The notes: generated by a model not told the origin, from the sequence alone. Shown: positions 1-9,258, counted from the first letter of the stretch. The stretch: DNA of 64,000 nucleotides from CAZYPH01 sp964649095 (GCA_964649095.1 CAZYPH010000001.1:1-64000); one strand, 5' to 3'. Made by a program: numbers and translations.

Positions 1-790
1 TATCCAGATTCTCTAGAGCTTGCAAGGCCGGCCCCGCCTGCCAGTGTGGTGGGAATATCGGCCTTCCGGGGAAACACTCACTCAGGGCCAATTGGCCCTC
101 GACTGTCACCGGTGGTAAACTGGTGGCGTTAAACGCCTGACGTAGGCTTTGGCAGGCTTCTACTGAAACCATCCCCCCACGCTCAAACTGCTGTTGCACG
201 TATTGGGCGTTTTGAATGGCTGTGCGCATACAACCAGTGGCCGAAACGCCTCTCTCACCGGGCTGCACACCTCCGTAACGCAGGCCGCCATCGTGACCGC
301 ACCTTAAGCGCACATACTCAAACACACTAGGCGGCAACTCGGCATACCGCGGCGCCATCGCCACTTCAGGCCGCACTGTTTGCGTCGCCCTCACTTGGCG
401 CGCGACGTTTTCAATACACGACAGGTCATTCTGTCGGTCCGCAGGATCGTCGTGAGCCACAAAATTCTCACCACGGCCGTCGGTAATGATACGACATTGG
501 CCCGCCGTTGCGGCGTTGCCATTAATACCCTCGGCTACACGCATAATTCCGGGGTCTAACACCCCAGGTGTTGCCGGTGCGTCAGCTACTGGCGCTGCTG
601 TCGTTGCTGGGACCGCCCCCACAGCCGCCCCTGTCGGAGCCGGAGCAGGTGTGGCTTGCGGACTAGTACCAGGTCCGCGGGATCGCGGGGGCGTCTGTGC
701 TGCGGCATCGAGGGCCATGGCCCCCAGATAACTTACGATACAAACAGCATACAAATTCCAGTGTGCGAAGGGTTTTAAGTGTTTCAACAT
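1..790 (-). CDS. Secreted protein of unknown family (3' end missing)
   Basis: The frame is open from an ATG at 790 to the left edge with no stop, so 263 codons of a longer gene are visible and the C terminus is lost. Residues 1-31 look like a Sec signal peptide (basic start MLKHLK, hydrophobic core, AAA-Q cleavage-like site). Residues 32-80 are a Pro/Ala/Thr-rich linker. After that comes a folded-looking region with spaced cysteines (GQCRI, DLSCIEN, LRCGHDGG, TGCMRTA, VEACQ), suggesting disulfides and a periplasmic or extracellular location. No clear ribosome site precedes the ATG. I do not recognise the family. Coding status is supported by the sustained open frame and the export signal. The gene follows the glycosyltransferase on the same strand after 93 nt. 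Confidence 0.72.
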   Translation of the reverse strand, partial: MLKHLKPFAHWNLYAVCIVSYLGAMALDAAAQTPPRSRGPGTSPQATPAPAPTGAAVGAVPATTAAPVADAPATPGVLDPGIMRVAEGINGNAATAGQCRIITDGRGENFVAHDDPADRQNDLSCIENVARQVRATQTVRPEVAMAPRYAELPPSVFEYVRLRCGHDGGLRYGGVQPGERGVSATGCMRTAIQNAQYVQQQFERGGMVSVEACQSLRQAFNATSLPPVTVEGQLALSECFPGRPIFPPHWQAGPALQALENLD

Positions 791-875
791 GTGACGGCAT
801 CCACGTTAATAAAATCAATTCAAAAGATTGCTTACTTCTACACTACTATTTTGGCCGTTTTAGGCGCACCGGAGT

Positions 876-894
876 AGGGGCATTTATTGCCCCT
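876..894 (-). other. Perfect 7-bp hairpin over a stop codon
   Basis: AGGGGCA and TGCCCCT form a perfect 7-bp stem with a 5-nt loop. The TAA stop of the upstream glycosyltransferase lies inside the loop. No U-run follows on the minus strand, so this is not a standard intrinsic terminator. It could slow ribosome or polymerase exit, or stabilise the 3' end. Confidence 0.4.
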
Positions 895-3388
895 CGGCAA
901 AATCCACAACCGACCAAAAACGCCCTAAAAAAAGGCTCTTTGACGACGGCGCCATCCAATCAAATGGTACATTTTCTACAACACCGCACTTCGGCGAATA
1001 AAAATACAGACCACGCGCTGGCTGAGGCCATGCGTTAAAATCAACTTGTACTTTTGGTGGTGTTGATCGTGAACAACCACTCTCTAACTTCAGAAGCGCT
1101 ACCAACTGCACCATGGCTTCTTCGCAGTTTGAGGCGATGGGCGCACCATTGCACACGCGCTCTCGGGCACTACGCACAGCTGTTAGGCCTTCTTGATGGA
1201 ACTGCGTCAAATTGCGTGCGCCATTCCAAACAGAAGCTACCGAGTACACCAAACCCAAAAGAACGAAACCTACTAGCAACCAACTATGACGAGAGGCCAG
1301 CGGCCGCGTAACACTAACACCGACCACTTTCGCCATCACCACACCCCAGGCCGCGGCAATCGGTAGATGCAGATAAATCCACGAATCAAACGGCCCCCAC
1401 ATGGCCATCAAAAACGTATAAATAATTATAAATATACAAAAACCGCTTACTAAAACACTTGTGCGACAGGCTGCCCATAAACCAAACGGTAAAAATACAA
1501 GCCAAGGCCCGAAATTTTTTAAAACAGGCAGAGTAAAACCAACGATGAATTTCTGCACAAAACCAAAGTTAAAAATAGCACCCAACGAAAACATTCGTGC
1601 CGCATAGGCTCGCGGCAACAACCACAGAATACCAAGAAAGAGCAGCATGGCAGCGATAATGGGTACACTCGATTTAAAGAAGCTCGTAAGCGCTTGCAAG
1701 CCACGGTGACGAGAGTGGGCCAAAAGGTGGGCATAGCGCAAACCAACCAGAATCACGCCACCCACAAAAAACGTCTCTTTCGAGGCACAACTCAACAAAA
1801 ACAGCGGCACGGCTAACCAGGCATTTTCTACAAATAAAAGGGCTGCAAAAAAGAATATCAATGCCCACGTCTCGGCCGCTGTTAAATAGAACAACCAAAA
1901 CTTAAAGACTAACGACGACAGAATAAAAAATACAGAAAGCCATCGTTCGAATCGTGAGAACGAATATTTTTTAAGTAAAAGATTCGTTATATACAGAAAA
2001 ATAGATGCTCTTAAAAAATACGCCACATGCAACCAAAACGGGCTCGTTCCAAATACTTTAAAAACTACGGCGCGCAGGTAAATATCTACTGGTCGAAAGC
2101 GCCCACCTTTTAATAGGCCACTATATACATCCGCAGCCCATTGCCAAACATTCGCGACCCTTAGCTCTAAAATCGTGACGTAGTCGTCCATAAAACCTAA
2201 CGTCGGTTCTTGGCATAAAAAGAAATATATATATAAAATGACAGATGTAATCAAACCCAGCAGGAGTGGCCCCAACAAAACACTCCCCATCTGTTCCAAT
2301 GTTGCAGTCACGCCGCCTAATACATAGGCCGCACACATCTTAAGACGGCGAAAAAAAGCCAACGACGTCTCGCCTTGCCGATCACTCCATACGGCGCCGC
2401 ACTGCTGAAACGTTTGAGCCACTGGTGGCGTCTTCAACACAGACCATGATATCGGCGCCAAGGGGCGTTTCCATTTTAGCCGTAAATACTCCACATTCAG
2501 TTCATAGAGTCGCACCGCTAGCGCCCTATCAATAACCTCGCCGAACGCACCACCACGCCCAACGGCCTCTGTCTTTAAACGCCTTAAATAGTCGACGAGT
2601 TCTTGCTCCGCCAAAAGGGCCTTTTGACGCCCTAGATTAAACGCGTGTTTGCGCCAGACCGATACGGGCTTCGATACAAAGTGCACCCGCCCCAACGTCG
2701 CGAGCCGAATCCAAACCGGATACTCACCAATATTGCGATAGCGCCCATCGAACACTACAGCGGGAACACGACGAAACAAACAGGCCCCCGCACCAATCGC
2801 ATTGCGTTCGAGCAAGTGGCCCAACACCGACGCTGGCTTCGCATTAAATTCCGCAACGGCAGGATAGTCTTGGATATTGGGCCAGAGCCTGGTCGGGGCC
2901 GAGTCCATCAAACGCACAAGCCCTTCAGAATCTAAAAAACTTGCGGCATAGGCATTGGCCCGCAATACAGCGTCGTCGATTTCCGCAACCTGTCCAAACA
3001 CCAGTTGCACAGAGGGGTCATCAAAGGCATCAATCAGATCGGAACACTTATTGGGCAGATACAAATCATCCGAATCTAATAGCCCAACAATCGATCCACG
3101 AGCCTCTGCCAAAGCCCGATTACGCGAGGCCTCCTGGCCCATATTTTGGGTATTTTTCAAAACACGAATACGGTCGGGATATTTTTTGGCGTAGGCCTCG
3201 GCAATTTCAAACGAGCGGTCGGTCGACTGGTCATCAACGATGATATGTTCTACTAAAATCGGCTGCCCTGCTGTCGACACCAGCTTTTGATTCAGCACCG
3301 ACTCAATGCAACCCGCAATAAAGGCCTCATGATTGTAGCTGGCCGTAAGTACACTAACGACGATTGGTTGTTTAGGTGACGCCGACAC
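884..3388 (-). CDS. GT-A / GT-C fusion glycosyltransferase
   Basis: 834 residues in two parts. Residues 1 to about 330 are a family-2 GT-A glycosyltransferase: start VSVLTASYNHEAF, nucleotide-sugar motif VDDQSTD at 51-57 and LDSDD at 104-108. From about residue 360 the protein is a polytopic membrane domain with many hydrophobic segments. Its first loop has an acidic MDDYVT motif and then GGRFRP, the pattern of GT-C polyprenol-sugar-dependent transferases. A two-step role in envelope polysaccharide or lipid glycosylation at the inner membrane is inferred. The start is GTG, preceded by GAGG at a spacing of 9, directly after the U-tract of the tig terminator, so it probably needs read-through or a promoter within that structure. 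The substrate is unknown. Confidence 0.8.
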   Translation of the reverse strand: MSASPKQPIVVSVLTASYNHEAFIAGCIESVLNQKLVSTAGQPILVEHIIVDDQSTDRSFEIAEAYAKKYPDRIRVLKNTQNMGQEASRNRALAEARGSIVGLLDSDDLYLPNKCSDLIDAFDDPSVQLVFGQVAEIDDAVLRANAYAASFLDSEGLVRLMDSAPTRLWPNIQDYPAVAEFNAKPASVLGHLLERNAIGAGACLFRRVPAVVFDGRYRNIGEYPVWIRLATLGRVHFVSKPVSVWRKHAFNLGRQKALLAEQELVDYLRRLKTEAVGRGGAFGEVIDRALAVRLYELNVEYLRLKWKRPLAPISWSVLKTPPVAQTFQQCGAVWSDRQGETSLAFFRRLKMCAAYVLGGVTATLEQMGSVLLGPLLLGLITSVILYIYFFLCQEPTLGFMDDYVTILELRVANVWQWAADVYSGLLKGGRFRPVDIYLRAVVFKVFGTSPFWLHVAYFLRASIFLYITNLLLKKYSFSRFERWLSVFFILSSLVFKFWLFYLTAAETWALIFFFAALLFVENAWLAVPLFLLSCASKETFFVGGVILVGLRYAHLLAHSRHRGLQALTSFFKSSVPIIAAMLLFLGILWLLPRAYAARMFSLGAIFNFGFVQKFIVGFTLPVLKNFGPWLVFLPFGLWAACRTSVLVSGFCIFIIIYTFLMAMWGPFDSWIYLHLPIAAAWGVVMAKVVGVSVTRPLASRHSWLLVGFVLLGLVYSVASVWNGARNLTQFHQEGLTAVRSARERVCNGAPIASNCEEAMVQLVALLKLESGCSRSTPPKVQVDFNAWPQPARGLYFYSPKCGVVENVPFDWMAPSSKSLFLGRFWSVVDFAEGQ

Positions 3389-3401
3389 AGTAAGTTACCT
3401 C

Positions 3402-3492
3402 AAAAAAAAAGCCGAACGTAGTAATATTTAAAAACAGTTATTACTGTTTCTATATATTGAATAAACAATATATATTACTATGCTCGGCTTCG
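3402..3492 (-). terminator. Intrinsic terminator of the tig operon with nested hairpins
   Basis: On the minus strand a 19-bp outer stem (arms 3472-3490 and 3409-3427, one G-U and one A-C mismatch) is followed by nine Us (3402-3410). The enclosed loop holds two more hairpins: a 7-bp stem 3432-3438/3443-3449 with a TATT loop, and a 7-9 bp stem near 3451-3459/3466-3474 with an AATAAA loop. The whole can fold as a three-way junction. It lies between the tig stop and the glycosyltransferase start. Confidence 0.85.
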
Positions 3493-3512
3493 AGATTTAA
3501 AACAAATCTAAA

Positions 3513-4859
3513 TTAAGCGATTTTGACTTTCTCCAAAACCCACTGAATGGCGCGTTCTTCTCGTAAACGGAATCGTAGCTGACGTAAGGCTTCAGGATCT
3601 TGCGCATAACTCTGCGCAACATCGGCTGCCGTTGCTTTAAAACGCTCACCAATACGAGCAAATTCAAATTCTAAATCTTTATCATTTACATCGATACTCT
3701 CACGACGCGCCAAAGCATCGAGAATCAATGACACACGCACCTGATCACGCGCACGGTCTTTTAACGCCTCTTTTGTTCTCTCAAGATAATCACGAATAGC
3801 ATCATCCGACATGCCCTGTTGTTTCATCACGCGTGCGTTTTCTTTTAACAGGTAATCGAACTGCGTACTTACCATAGCCGTCGGAACATCAAACGTATGT
3901 GCTTTCACCACACTCTCTAAAGTACGTTCACGCAATAATTCGTCATTACGTTTTTCGATGTCAGCACGAAGCATTTTTTCTACTTCAGACTTTAACTCTT
4001 CAACCGAATTAGAACGAATTTGCTTCGCAAAAGCATCGTCTAAAGCGGGAACATTTTTTGTCTTAAAACCATGTACGGTAATTTCAAACTTAGCAGTTTT
4101 ATTAGCCAACAATGGCTCTGGAAAAGCTTCTGGGAAATCAACCGACACAGTTTTTACATCGCCCTTTTTCATGCCAATGATGCCGTTTTCAAAAGCTTCC
4201 ATGTATTGTTTAGCGCCCAACTCCACATCACGATTCGAGCCTTGAAGCGAATCTAAAGGTTCGCCATCTACTTTACCCGCAAATGAAATGGTAACGATAT
4301 CGCCTTCTACTGCTGGGCCTTCAGCATCGCTATCAGCAATAGTAGCATGTTGGTTGCGTAGATTTTCAATCGTCTTTTCTACTAAATCTGGCGTGAAAAC
4401 ATTTTCAGGTTTTTTCACTTCTAATTTTGCGAAATCAGCCAATTCGATCTCAGGATAAATCTCAACGGTCGCACGAAAAACAAATGGCTCTGACAATTCT
4501 AACGTCACGTTTTTTTCAGGTACGATCTGAGGCTGACCGACCGGATTTAATTTGTGCTCGATTAAAGCCTGGTAATATGAGTAGTTCACTAATTCGTTGA
4601 AGGCATCCAATCGGATATCCGTCATAAAAAACTGTCTCACCAAATTGACAGGTACTTTACCGGGACGAAAGCCTTTCAATTTTGCTTTTTTCTGAACTTT
4701 GCCCACCTGAGCATTAATAGCTTGTTCAATCGCGTCTGGAGCCACGGAAACCGTGATCTCACGTGAAATCGGCCCCTTCACGTTCAATTTGATATCAAAT
4801 GATTTTAGGTCAAAAGTTTTAGCGGGATTGGGATTTGTGGATTTTTCTGTATTCAACAT
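3513..4859 (-). CDS. tig: Trigger factor (ribosome-associated chaperone / PPIase)
   Basis: 448 residues, normal for the family. The ribosome-docking signature GFRPGKVP is at residues 63-70 of the N-terminal domain. A central FKBP-like PPIase segment (GDIVTISFAGKVDGE onwards, about 190-265) and a helical C-terminal chaperone domain follow. The protein binds near the ribosomal exit tunnel and shields nascent chains. I place the start at the ATG at 4859 (MLNTEKSTNP), 34 nt after the truA stop. The frame stays open upstream to 4958, but that extension would overlap truA and lies before the conserved N terminus. The gene is last in the long minus-strand cluster and is followed by a strong terminator. 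No clpP or clpX follows it here. Confidence 0.95.
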   Translation of the reverse strand: MLNTEKSTNPNPAKTFDLKSFDIKLNVKGPISREITVSVAPDAIEQAINAQVGKVQKKAKLKGFRPGKVPVNLVRQFFMTDIRLDAFNELVNYSYYQALIEHKLNPVGQPQIVPEKNVTLELSEPFVFRATVEIYPEIELADFAKLEVKKPENVFTPDLVEKTIENLRNQHATIADSDAEGPAVEGDIVTISFAGKVDGEPLDSLQGSNRDVELGAKQYMEAFENGIIGMKKGDVKTVSVDFPEAFPEPLLANKTAKFEITVHGFKTKNVPALDDAFAKQIRSNSVEELKSEVEKMLRADIEKRNDELLRERTLESVVKAHTFDVPTAMVSTQFDYLLKENARVMKQQGMSDDAIRDYLERTKEALKDRARDQVRVSLILDALARRESIDVNDKDLEFEFARIGERFKATAADVAQSYAQDPEALRQLRFRLREERAIQWVLEKVKIA

Positions 4860-4893
4860 AATGGGCGAAAAGTATTGAAGATTAGCGAAATAA

Positions 4894-5778
4894 TCAAGTT
4901 TTTGCTGGGTAATAAACATCCCACAACCAAAGGCCATGAGGCGGTGCTGTAGGCCCAATGTTCAATCGATTGGGTTGGTGTATTAAGCGCTGCATGTAGT
5001 CGACATCGGCGGCTACGACGGGGCCTGTGTGCTCTAAACGTACGGTTTTATTGCTGCCAATCAGAACTAACGTGCCGACAATGCTACGGACCATATTTTT
5101 CAAAAAACCACTGCCCACCACTTCAAAAATTAATAATTCGCTACCCACCTTAATCGAGGCCTTATAAATCGTACGACGCGTCGTTTTTACGGTCGACCCG
5201 GCCCCACAGAAACTAGCAAAATCATGTGTGCCTATTAGTAATTGCGTGGCCCGTTGCATTTGCTCGAGATTCAGTGGGTATCTTAGATGCCAACTATAAT
5301 GCCTTAGAAACGGCAACTGCACTTTCGATTGGTCGATGAGATAAATATATTTTTTTCGACACGCATCGCGCTGCGCATGAAAGTCGGATGCCACCGGATC
5401 GATTTTGAGCACCCGAATATCTGTCGGCAAAATACTGTTTAGCCCATGCACCAGATGTGCACCGGGGGCATCTAATACTTCTGAAACGAATCCTGACTTA
5501 CTAGTCGGCAGTGACTTGTGTTTAAAAAACCGCTCAAAACCAGCCACCGGTATGCGGGCATGTGCAACCTGAACGCGTGCATGTACACCTGCATCGGTGC
5601 GGCCAGAAGCTTGTATAGAGATTTTACTATTTAATAATCTTGAGAATCGGTTTTCTAAAACCTCTTGCACTGTCTGCAGTGAGCCGACCTGACGTTGCCA
5701 GCCATGATAATGGGTACCGTCGTAACTGATATAAATTCTAATTTTAACCGTGGAATCAGAACTCAAACGACAATCCAA
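4894..5778 (-). CDS. truA: tRNA pseudouridine(38-40) synthase TruA
   Basis: 294 residues. The motif ASGRTDAGVHA (57-67) contains the catalytic Asp at residue 62. The N-terminal YDGTHYHGWQRQ motif and a C-terminal FLKNMVRSIVGTL segment are also typical of TruA, which isomerises uridines 38-40 in the anticodon stem-loop of tRNAs. The listed start is TTG at 5778, overlapping the upstream gene by 23 bp. A second TTG at 5766 is equally possible because no strong ribosome site decides. The gene is probably translationally coupled to the upstream envelope gene and precedes tig. Confidence 0.94.
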   Translation of the reverse strand: MDCRLSSDSTVKIRIYISYDGTHYHGWQRQVGSLQTVQEVLENRFSRLLNSKISIQASGRTDAGVHARVQVAHARIPVAGFERFFKHKSLPTSKSGFVSEVLDAPGAHLVHGLNSILPTDIRVLKIDPVASDFHAQRDACRKKYIYLIDQSKVQLPFLRHYSWHLRYPLNLEQMQRATQLLIGTHDFASFCGAGSTVKTTRRTIYKASIKVGSELLIFEVVGSGFLKNMVRSIVGTLVLIGSNKTVRLEHTGPVVAADVDYMQRLIHQPNRLNIGPTAPPHGLWLWDVYYPAKT

Positions 5779-6733
5779 TCAGCAGTGCGTTGTTATCAAA
5801 ATCGACTCCACCCGATATCGTACGAATGATTTCGTAATTCACTTGTAGATACGAATGCCAGATGGCGTTACTGCCATACTGCGACCACGCGTCTTTACGT
5901 GAAATCCAGTCTAGTGGCACTGACACACCCACTTGCATACGATAGCCGCGAGACAACGCCTTGCGATTAGGCTTTTCATCAGACCGGGTTTCTAAAAAAG
6001 GCAGCACCAACGCCCCAACTTCAATACGTGGGACTAAAATACGCAAGGCCGTGAACCGGTAGGCGGCACCAACACTAGTCGGTATGGCAAAAAAACGAAA
6101 CTGCGTGTCACTAACAGTACCCTGTTGCGTAAACACCCCTTTTCCTGAGGCAAACAAGACCCCTAAGTGACCCGTCGCCGCCAAAATACCCAACCACTTA
6201 TGACGTAAAAACTGCCATTCATAAAACATGTCAACGTAAGGCACCCAGCGATTGGCGGTATTATAAACCAACTCGAAGGGGTTAGCCTGATTCGTCGTCG
6301 AGCTCACTTTTAACTGGTTACTCATACTGACTTGCAGACCTGCAGCATGCGCAATTTCACCTGCCATTTTGGGCTCAAGTGTCGATGATTTCTGTAGCTG
6401 ATCGATATACGAGCCCTTTTTGGGCGGCGATGGGTCGGACTTTTCTACACTACCCGAATTGATCTCTTCTGCTGTGGCAGTTTGTTTTTCTTTTAACGCG
6501 TCGATATACGGCTGTGAAACCGCCTCTGAGGATTGAGAAGGTTTTGTTTTTTGTTCTTGCGATGGCGCTAGATAATCAATTTTAGGTTTAGGAGTGACGT
6601 TATAACGCTCTTTTAAAGTCTCGGTGTACGACTGTTGCTCACGCGCTAAACCACCACCGATTGCCCAGAGAGAATTCGGCAAAGCTGACACTGCAACGGA
6701 GAGTAACAGAACCAGCCAAACGTATTTTTTCAA
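5756..6733 (-). CDS. Exported envelope protein with Y-[IT]-[DE]-x-L repeats and barrel-like C terminus
   Basis: 325 residues. An N-terminal signal peptide (MKKYVWLVLLLSVAVSA...) precedes a low-complexity Pro/Lys/Ser region containing three related units, YTETLKERY (near 36-44), YIDALKEKQ (76-84) and YIDQLQKSS (109-117), plus a weaker IDYL copy near 52. From about residue 150 alternating hydrophobic segments and a terminal Phe (IGLSFEF) suggest an outer-membrane beta-barrel. The repeats may be a periplasmic docking arm. The start is TTG at 6733, chosen because GGAG stands 6 nt upstream. No family recognised. It overlaps truA and belongs to the long cluster. Confidence 0.72.
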   Translation of the reverse strand: MKKYVWLVLLLSVAVSALPNSLWAIGGGLAREQQSYTETLKERYNVTPKPKIDYLAPSQEQKTKPSQSSEAVSQPYIDALKEKQTATAEEINSGSVEKSDPSPPKKGSYIDQLQKSSTLEPKMAGEIAHAAGLQVSMSNQLKVSSTTNQANPFELVYNTANRWVPYVDMFYEWQFLRHKWLGILAATGHLGVLFASGKGVFTQQGTVSDTQFRFFAIPTSVGAAYRFTALRILVPRIEVGALVLPFLETRSDEKPNRKALSRGYRMQVGVSVPLDWISRKDAWSQYGSNAIWHSYLQVNYEIIRTISGGVDFDNNALLIGLSFEF

Positions 6734-6775
6734 GATAGCTCCGATTGTATATACCGTATTAAATATATAAGTTAC

Positions 6776-8077
6776 TTAATACCCAAACCAAGAGAGAACA
6801 GACTCCACGCAACTCAACGCGTAATATGAAATTTTTTTCAGTAACGGGTTTTCACGAATTATTTGGGCCCATAGTGGTCCGTAGGTATAGTATTTCAAAA
6901 TCAAGGCCCGCCCTATCGTAGTCTCAATGAGAAACTGGTCCCGAAAGGCTCGAAACGTATTTAATCGTAAACGATCTTGCGCGCCGAAAGTGGCTTCTGC
7001 GATAAAACATTTATTGTCCTGTAAAAATCCATCTACCAGCGCTGGTGTGGCGCAACGGGCGGTATCGGCCACACTGCCATTAGTGAATGTATCGCTCCAC
7101 GTCAGATCAGTAGAAACTAAACCACCCTTATTCACAAACCCAAGCGACACGCAGTACCGCGTGTCGTTCTGTAAATTACCCAATGTTTGAGTACCGCCAT
7201 TCACGTCCATCGAAACACTGGCCGTAGCCCCCGATAAGGTTACGGTAGAACTATTGGGTGCAGCGAACGCGACGGCCTGTTTAATGCCCACAGGATCGCT
7301 TGGTGGCGACGAATTGTTCACAATCGTGACACGGCCATCACCAGGCACTACTGCAAAGTTCAACGTCGGTAACGACAGCGCCCCACCGCCTGTAGTAACG
7401 TGCGGCGGGCAATCGACCAACACGATATTGACCTCGACATAATCGGCATTAGTGTCTGAAAGATTGGCACCCGCCTTAGCCAAACCAATACGTACGGTCT
7501 TCGACGTCGGCGCGCCCGTCAAACCGGGTCGTAAACACGCACCACTAAAAGCCCTATCGCAATACCCATTCGAGGAACTACCAACAAACTTCAAACGAAA
7601 CGATTTTTTGACGCCTTCGGTACGACCGTAGGCCAGCGTCTCGGACGGCACGCCCGTACCCGCATGGTCGGGTAACAATTCAATAGCATTGTTGCTGCCT
7701 GCAATCTCTGCGCGGATAACAATATCGCCATCACTAGTCGGAGCCGTACCATTATTAATTGCCGTCAATGTACGGCTTGGAGTGTACTGAAATTGTAAAC
7801 CCGTTTGATCGTCTGTTGCGGCTGTTGAATCTAAAACAGAAAGGCTCGAGGGAAATACCCGCGCCACCGCACAGGTGCCCGCGCCCACGATGGGAAAATA
7901 TATTTTACGTGTGGACGAGACCACCTCATCAGTCGCTGCGTTCGAACTCCCTAGTTCACCAGCACGCGCGCAGTCAGCAAAGCCGACTATCGTTACAAGA
8001 GTAAACACCACACACCACACACTTACTACCCATCGTTTTCGAACTGTGAAGTCGATTGAACACATTGGTTTGTGCAT
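6776..8077 (-). CDS. Secreted protein with CFI-box C-terminal domain
   Basis: 433 residues. A signal peptide-like hydrophobic segment (about 14-40, ending ARAGE) leads into beta-rich regions; about 245-340 resembles a fibronectin-III-like fold (PGDGRVTIV, TRYCVSLGFVNKGG). The last ~80 residues match the CFI-box C-terminal pattern known from many delta-type bacteria: CFIAEATFG, then LNTFRAFRDQFL, then GRALILKYYTYGP. That tail is probably a sorting or membrane-interacting module. The ATG at 8077 has GAGGA about 10 nt upstream. It follows asd by 66 nt and is probably co-transcribed. The binding partner is unknown. Confidence 0.8.
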   Translation of the reverse strand: MHKPMCSIDFTVRKRWVVSVWCVVFTLVTIVGFADCARAGELGSSNAATDEVVSSTRKIYFPIVGAGTCAVARVFPSSLSVLDSTAATDDQTGLQFQYTPSRTLTAINNGTAPTSDGDIVIRAEIAGSNNAIELLPDHAGTGVPSETLAYGRTEGVKKSFRLKFVGSSSNGYCDRAFSGACLRPGLTGAPTSKTVRIGLAKAGANLSDTNADYVEVNIVLVDCPPHVTTGGGALSLPTLNFAVVPGDGRVTIVNNSSPPSDPVGIKQAVAFAAPNSSTVTLSGATASVSMDVNGGTQTLGNLQNDTRYCVSLGFVNKGGLVSTDLTWSDTFTNGSVADTARCATPALVDGFLQDNKCFIAEATFGAQDRLRLNTFRAFRDQFLIETTIGRALILKYYTYGPLWAQIIRENPLLKKISYYALSCVESVLSWFGY

Positions 8078-8143
8078 GGATTGGGTTCCTCGATATTATC
8101 TCGCGCTAATTAATAAGAAGTTTAATATATATAATTCTCTCTA

Positions 8144-9238
8144 TCAAACAAACGACTGCGCAATAAGTGCTTCACCAATTTGCACAGCATTTAAAGCCGC
8201 ACCCTTACGCAGATTGTCACCCACTACCCACATGGTCAGTCCAAAGCGATTGCCCTCTAACGATGGGTCCACACGCAATCGACCCACATACACATCGTCT
8301 TCACCACTAACGATACTCGCAAGAGGGTATTGATTTGTGGCGGGATCGTCATACAAACGTACACCAGGCATCGCAGCCAAAACACGTCGCGCGTCTTCTA
8401 ACGTTCCCGAACGTTCAAACTCTACCGTTACCGATTCGGAGTGGCAGTTTTCAACCGGCACACGCACACAGGTGGCTACGACTTTGATCGACTGGTCGCC
8501 TAAAATTTTCTGCGTTTCGGCCATCACTTTTTCTTCTTCGCCCGTAAAACCAGAGTCTCGAAACACATCGATATGTGGCAAACAATTGAAGGCGATCGGA
8601 TGCGGAAATGCCGACACGGTCAATGGCTTGCCGGCCACGTGCTGCTGGACTTGTAAACGAAACTCGTCAATCCCCTGCTGCCCTTTGCCACTCACGGCCT
8701 GATAACTCGCTACGACCACACGTTTGATTTTAAAGGCGTCATGCAATGGTTTTAGAGCCATTACCATTTGTGCCGTTGTACAGTTGGGATTAGCTATCAC
8801 GCGACTATGGCGGGCCATCTCTAGCGTTGCACCATTCACCTCAGGAACAACCAAGGGCACGTCGGGACGCATACGGAACAAACTGGCATTATCGATCACA
8901 TAAGCACCTTGTGATGCCGCGCGATAGGCATGCGCCTCAGACACTTTGCTGCCCGATGTAAAAAATACGATCTGAAATTTTGAAAAGTCTTGATCGGCTT
9001 TAAGCTCTTCAAAACGCAGTCCGGATGGAACGTGCTTCATATCAGTAGCGGAAACATCTAACACTCCCCCCGCACTGCGGGCCGAGGTAAACAGCGTGAC
9101 CTGCGAAAGGGGAAACTTTCTTTCGTAGAGTGTTTTAATGACTTCGCGTCCCACCGCGCCGCTAGCCCCTACGATGGCAACGGAATAACGCTTTGCGTTA
9201 TTGCCCGATAAAACTGAATTGGAATGATTGTTTTGCAT
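8144..9238 (-). CDS. asd: Aspartate-semialdehyde dehydrogenase
   Basis: 364 residues. The NADP-binding loop VGASGAVGREV is at the N terminus, the catalytic Cys is C153 in ANPNCTTAQM, and the family C terminus TMWVVGDNLRKGAALNAVQI is present. It reduces aspartyl phosphate to aspartate semialdehyde, the branch point to lysine/diaminopimelate, threonine and methionine. The N terminus carries about 17 extra residues before YSVAIVG; the ATG at 9238 has GCAGG upstream. It sits just after pssA (20 nt) in the cluster. No lysC or dapA is nearby. Confidence 0.96.
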   Translation of the reverse strand: MQNNHSNSVLSGNNAKRYSVAIVGASGAVGREVIKTLYERKFPLSQVTLFTSARSAGGVLDVSATDMKHVPSGLRFEELKADQDFSKFQIVFFTSGSKVSEAHAYRAASQGAYVIDNASLFRMRPDVPLVVPEVNGATLEMARHSRVIANPNCTTAQMVMALKPLHDAFKIKRVVVASYQAVSGKGQQGIDEFRLQVQQHVAGKPLTVSAFPHPIAFNCLPHIDVFRDSGFTGEEEKVMAETQKILGDQSIKVVATCVRVPVENCHSESVTVEFERSGTLEDARRVLAAMPGVRLYDDPATNQYPLASIVSGEDDVYVGRLRVDPSLEGNRFGLTMWVVGDNLRKGAALNAVQIGEALIAQSFV

Positions 9239-9258
9239 AAAATACCTGCTTACTTCGT

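Noticed and set aside
4860..4958. N-terminal extension of trigger factor
   Set aside because: It overlaps truA and precedes the conserved N terminus; the ATG at 4859 fits.
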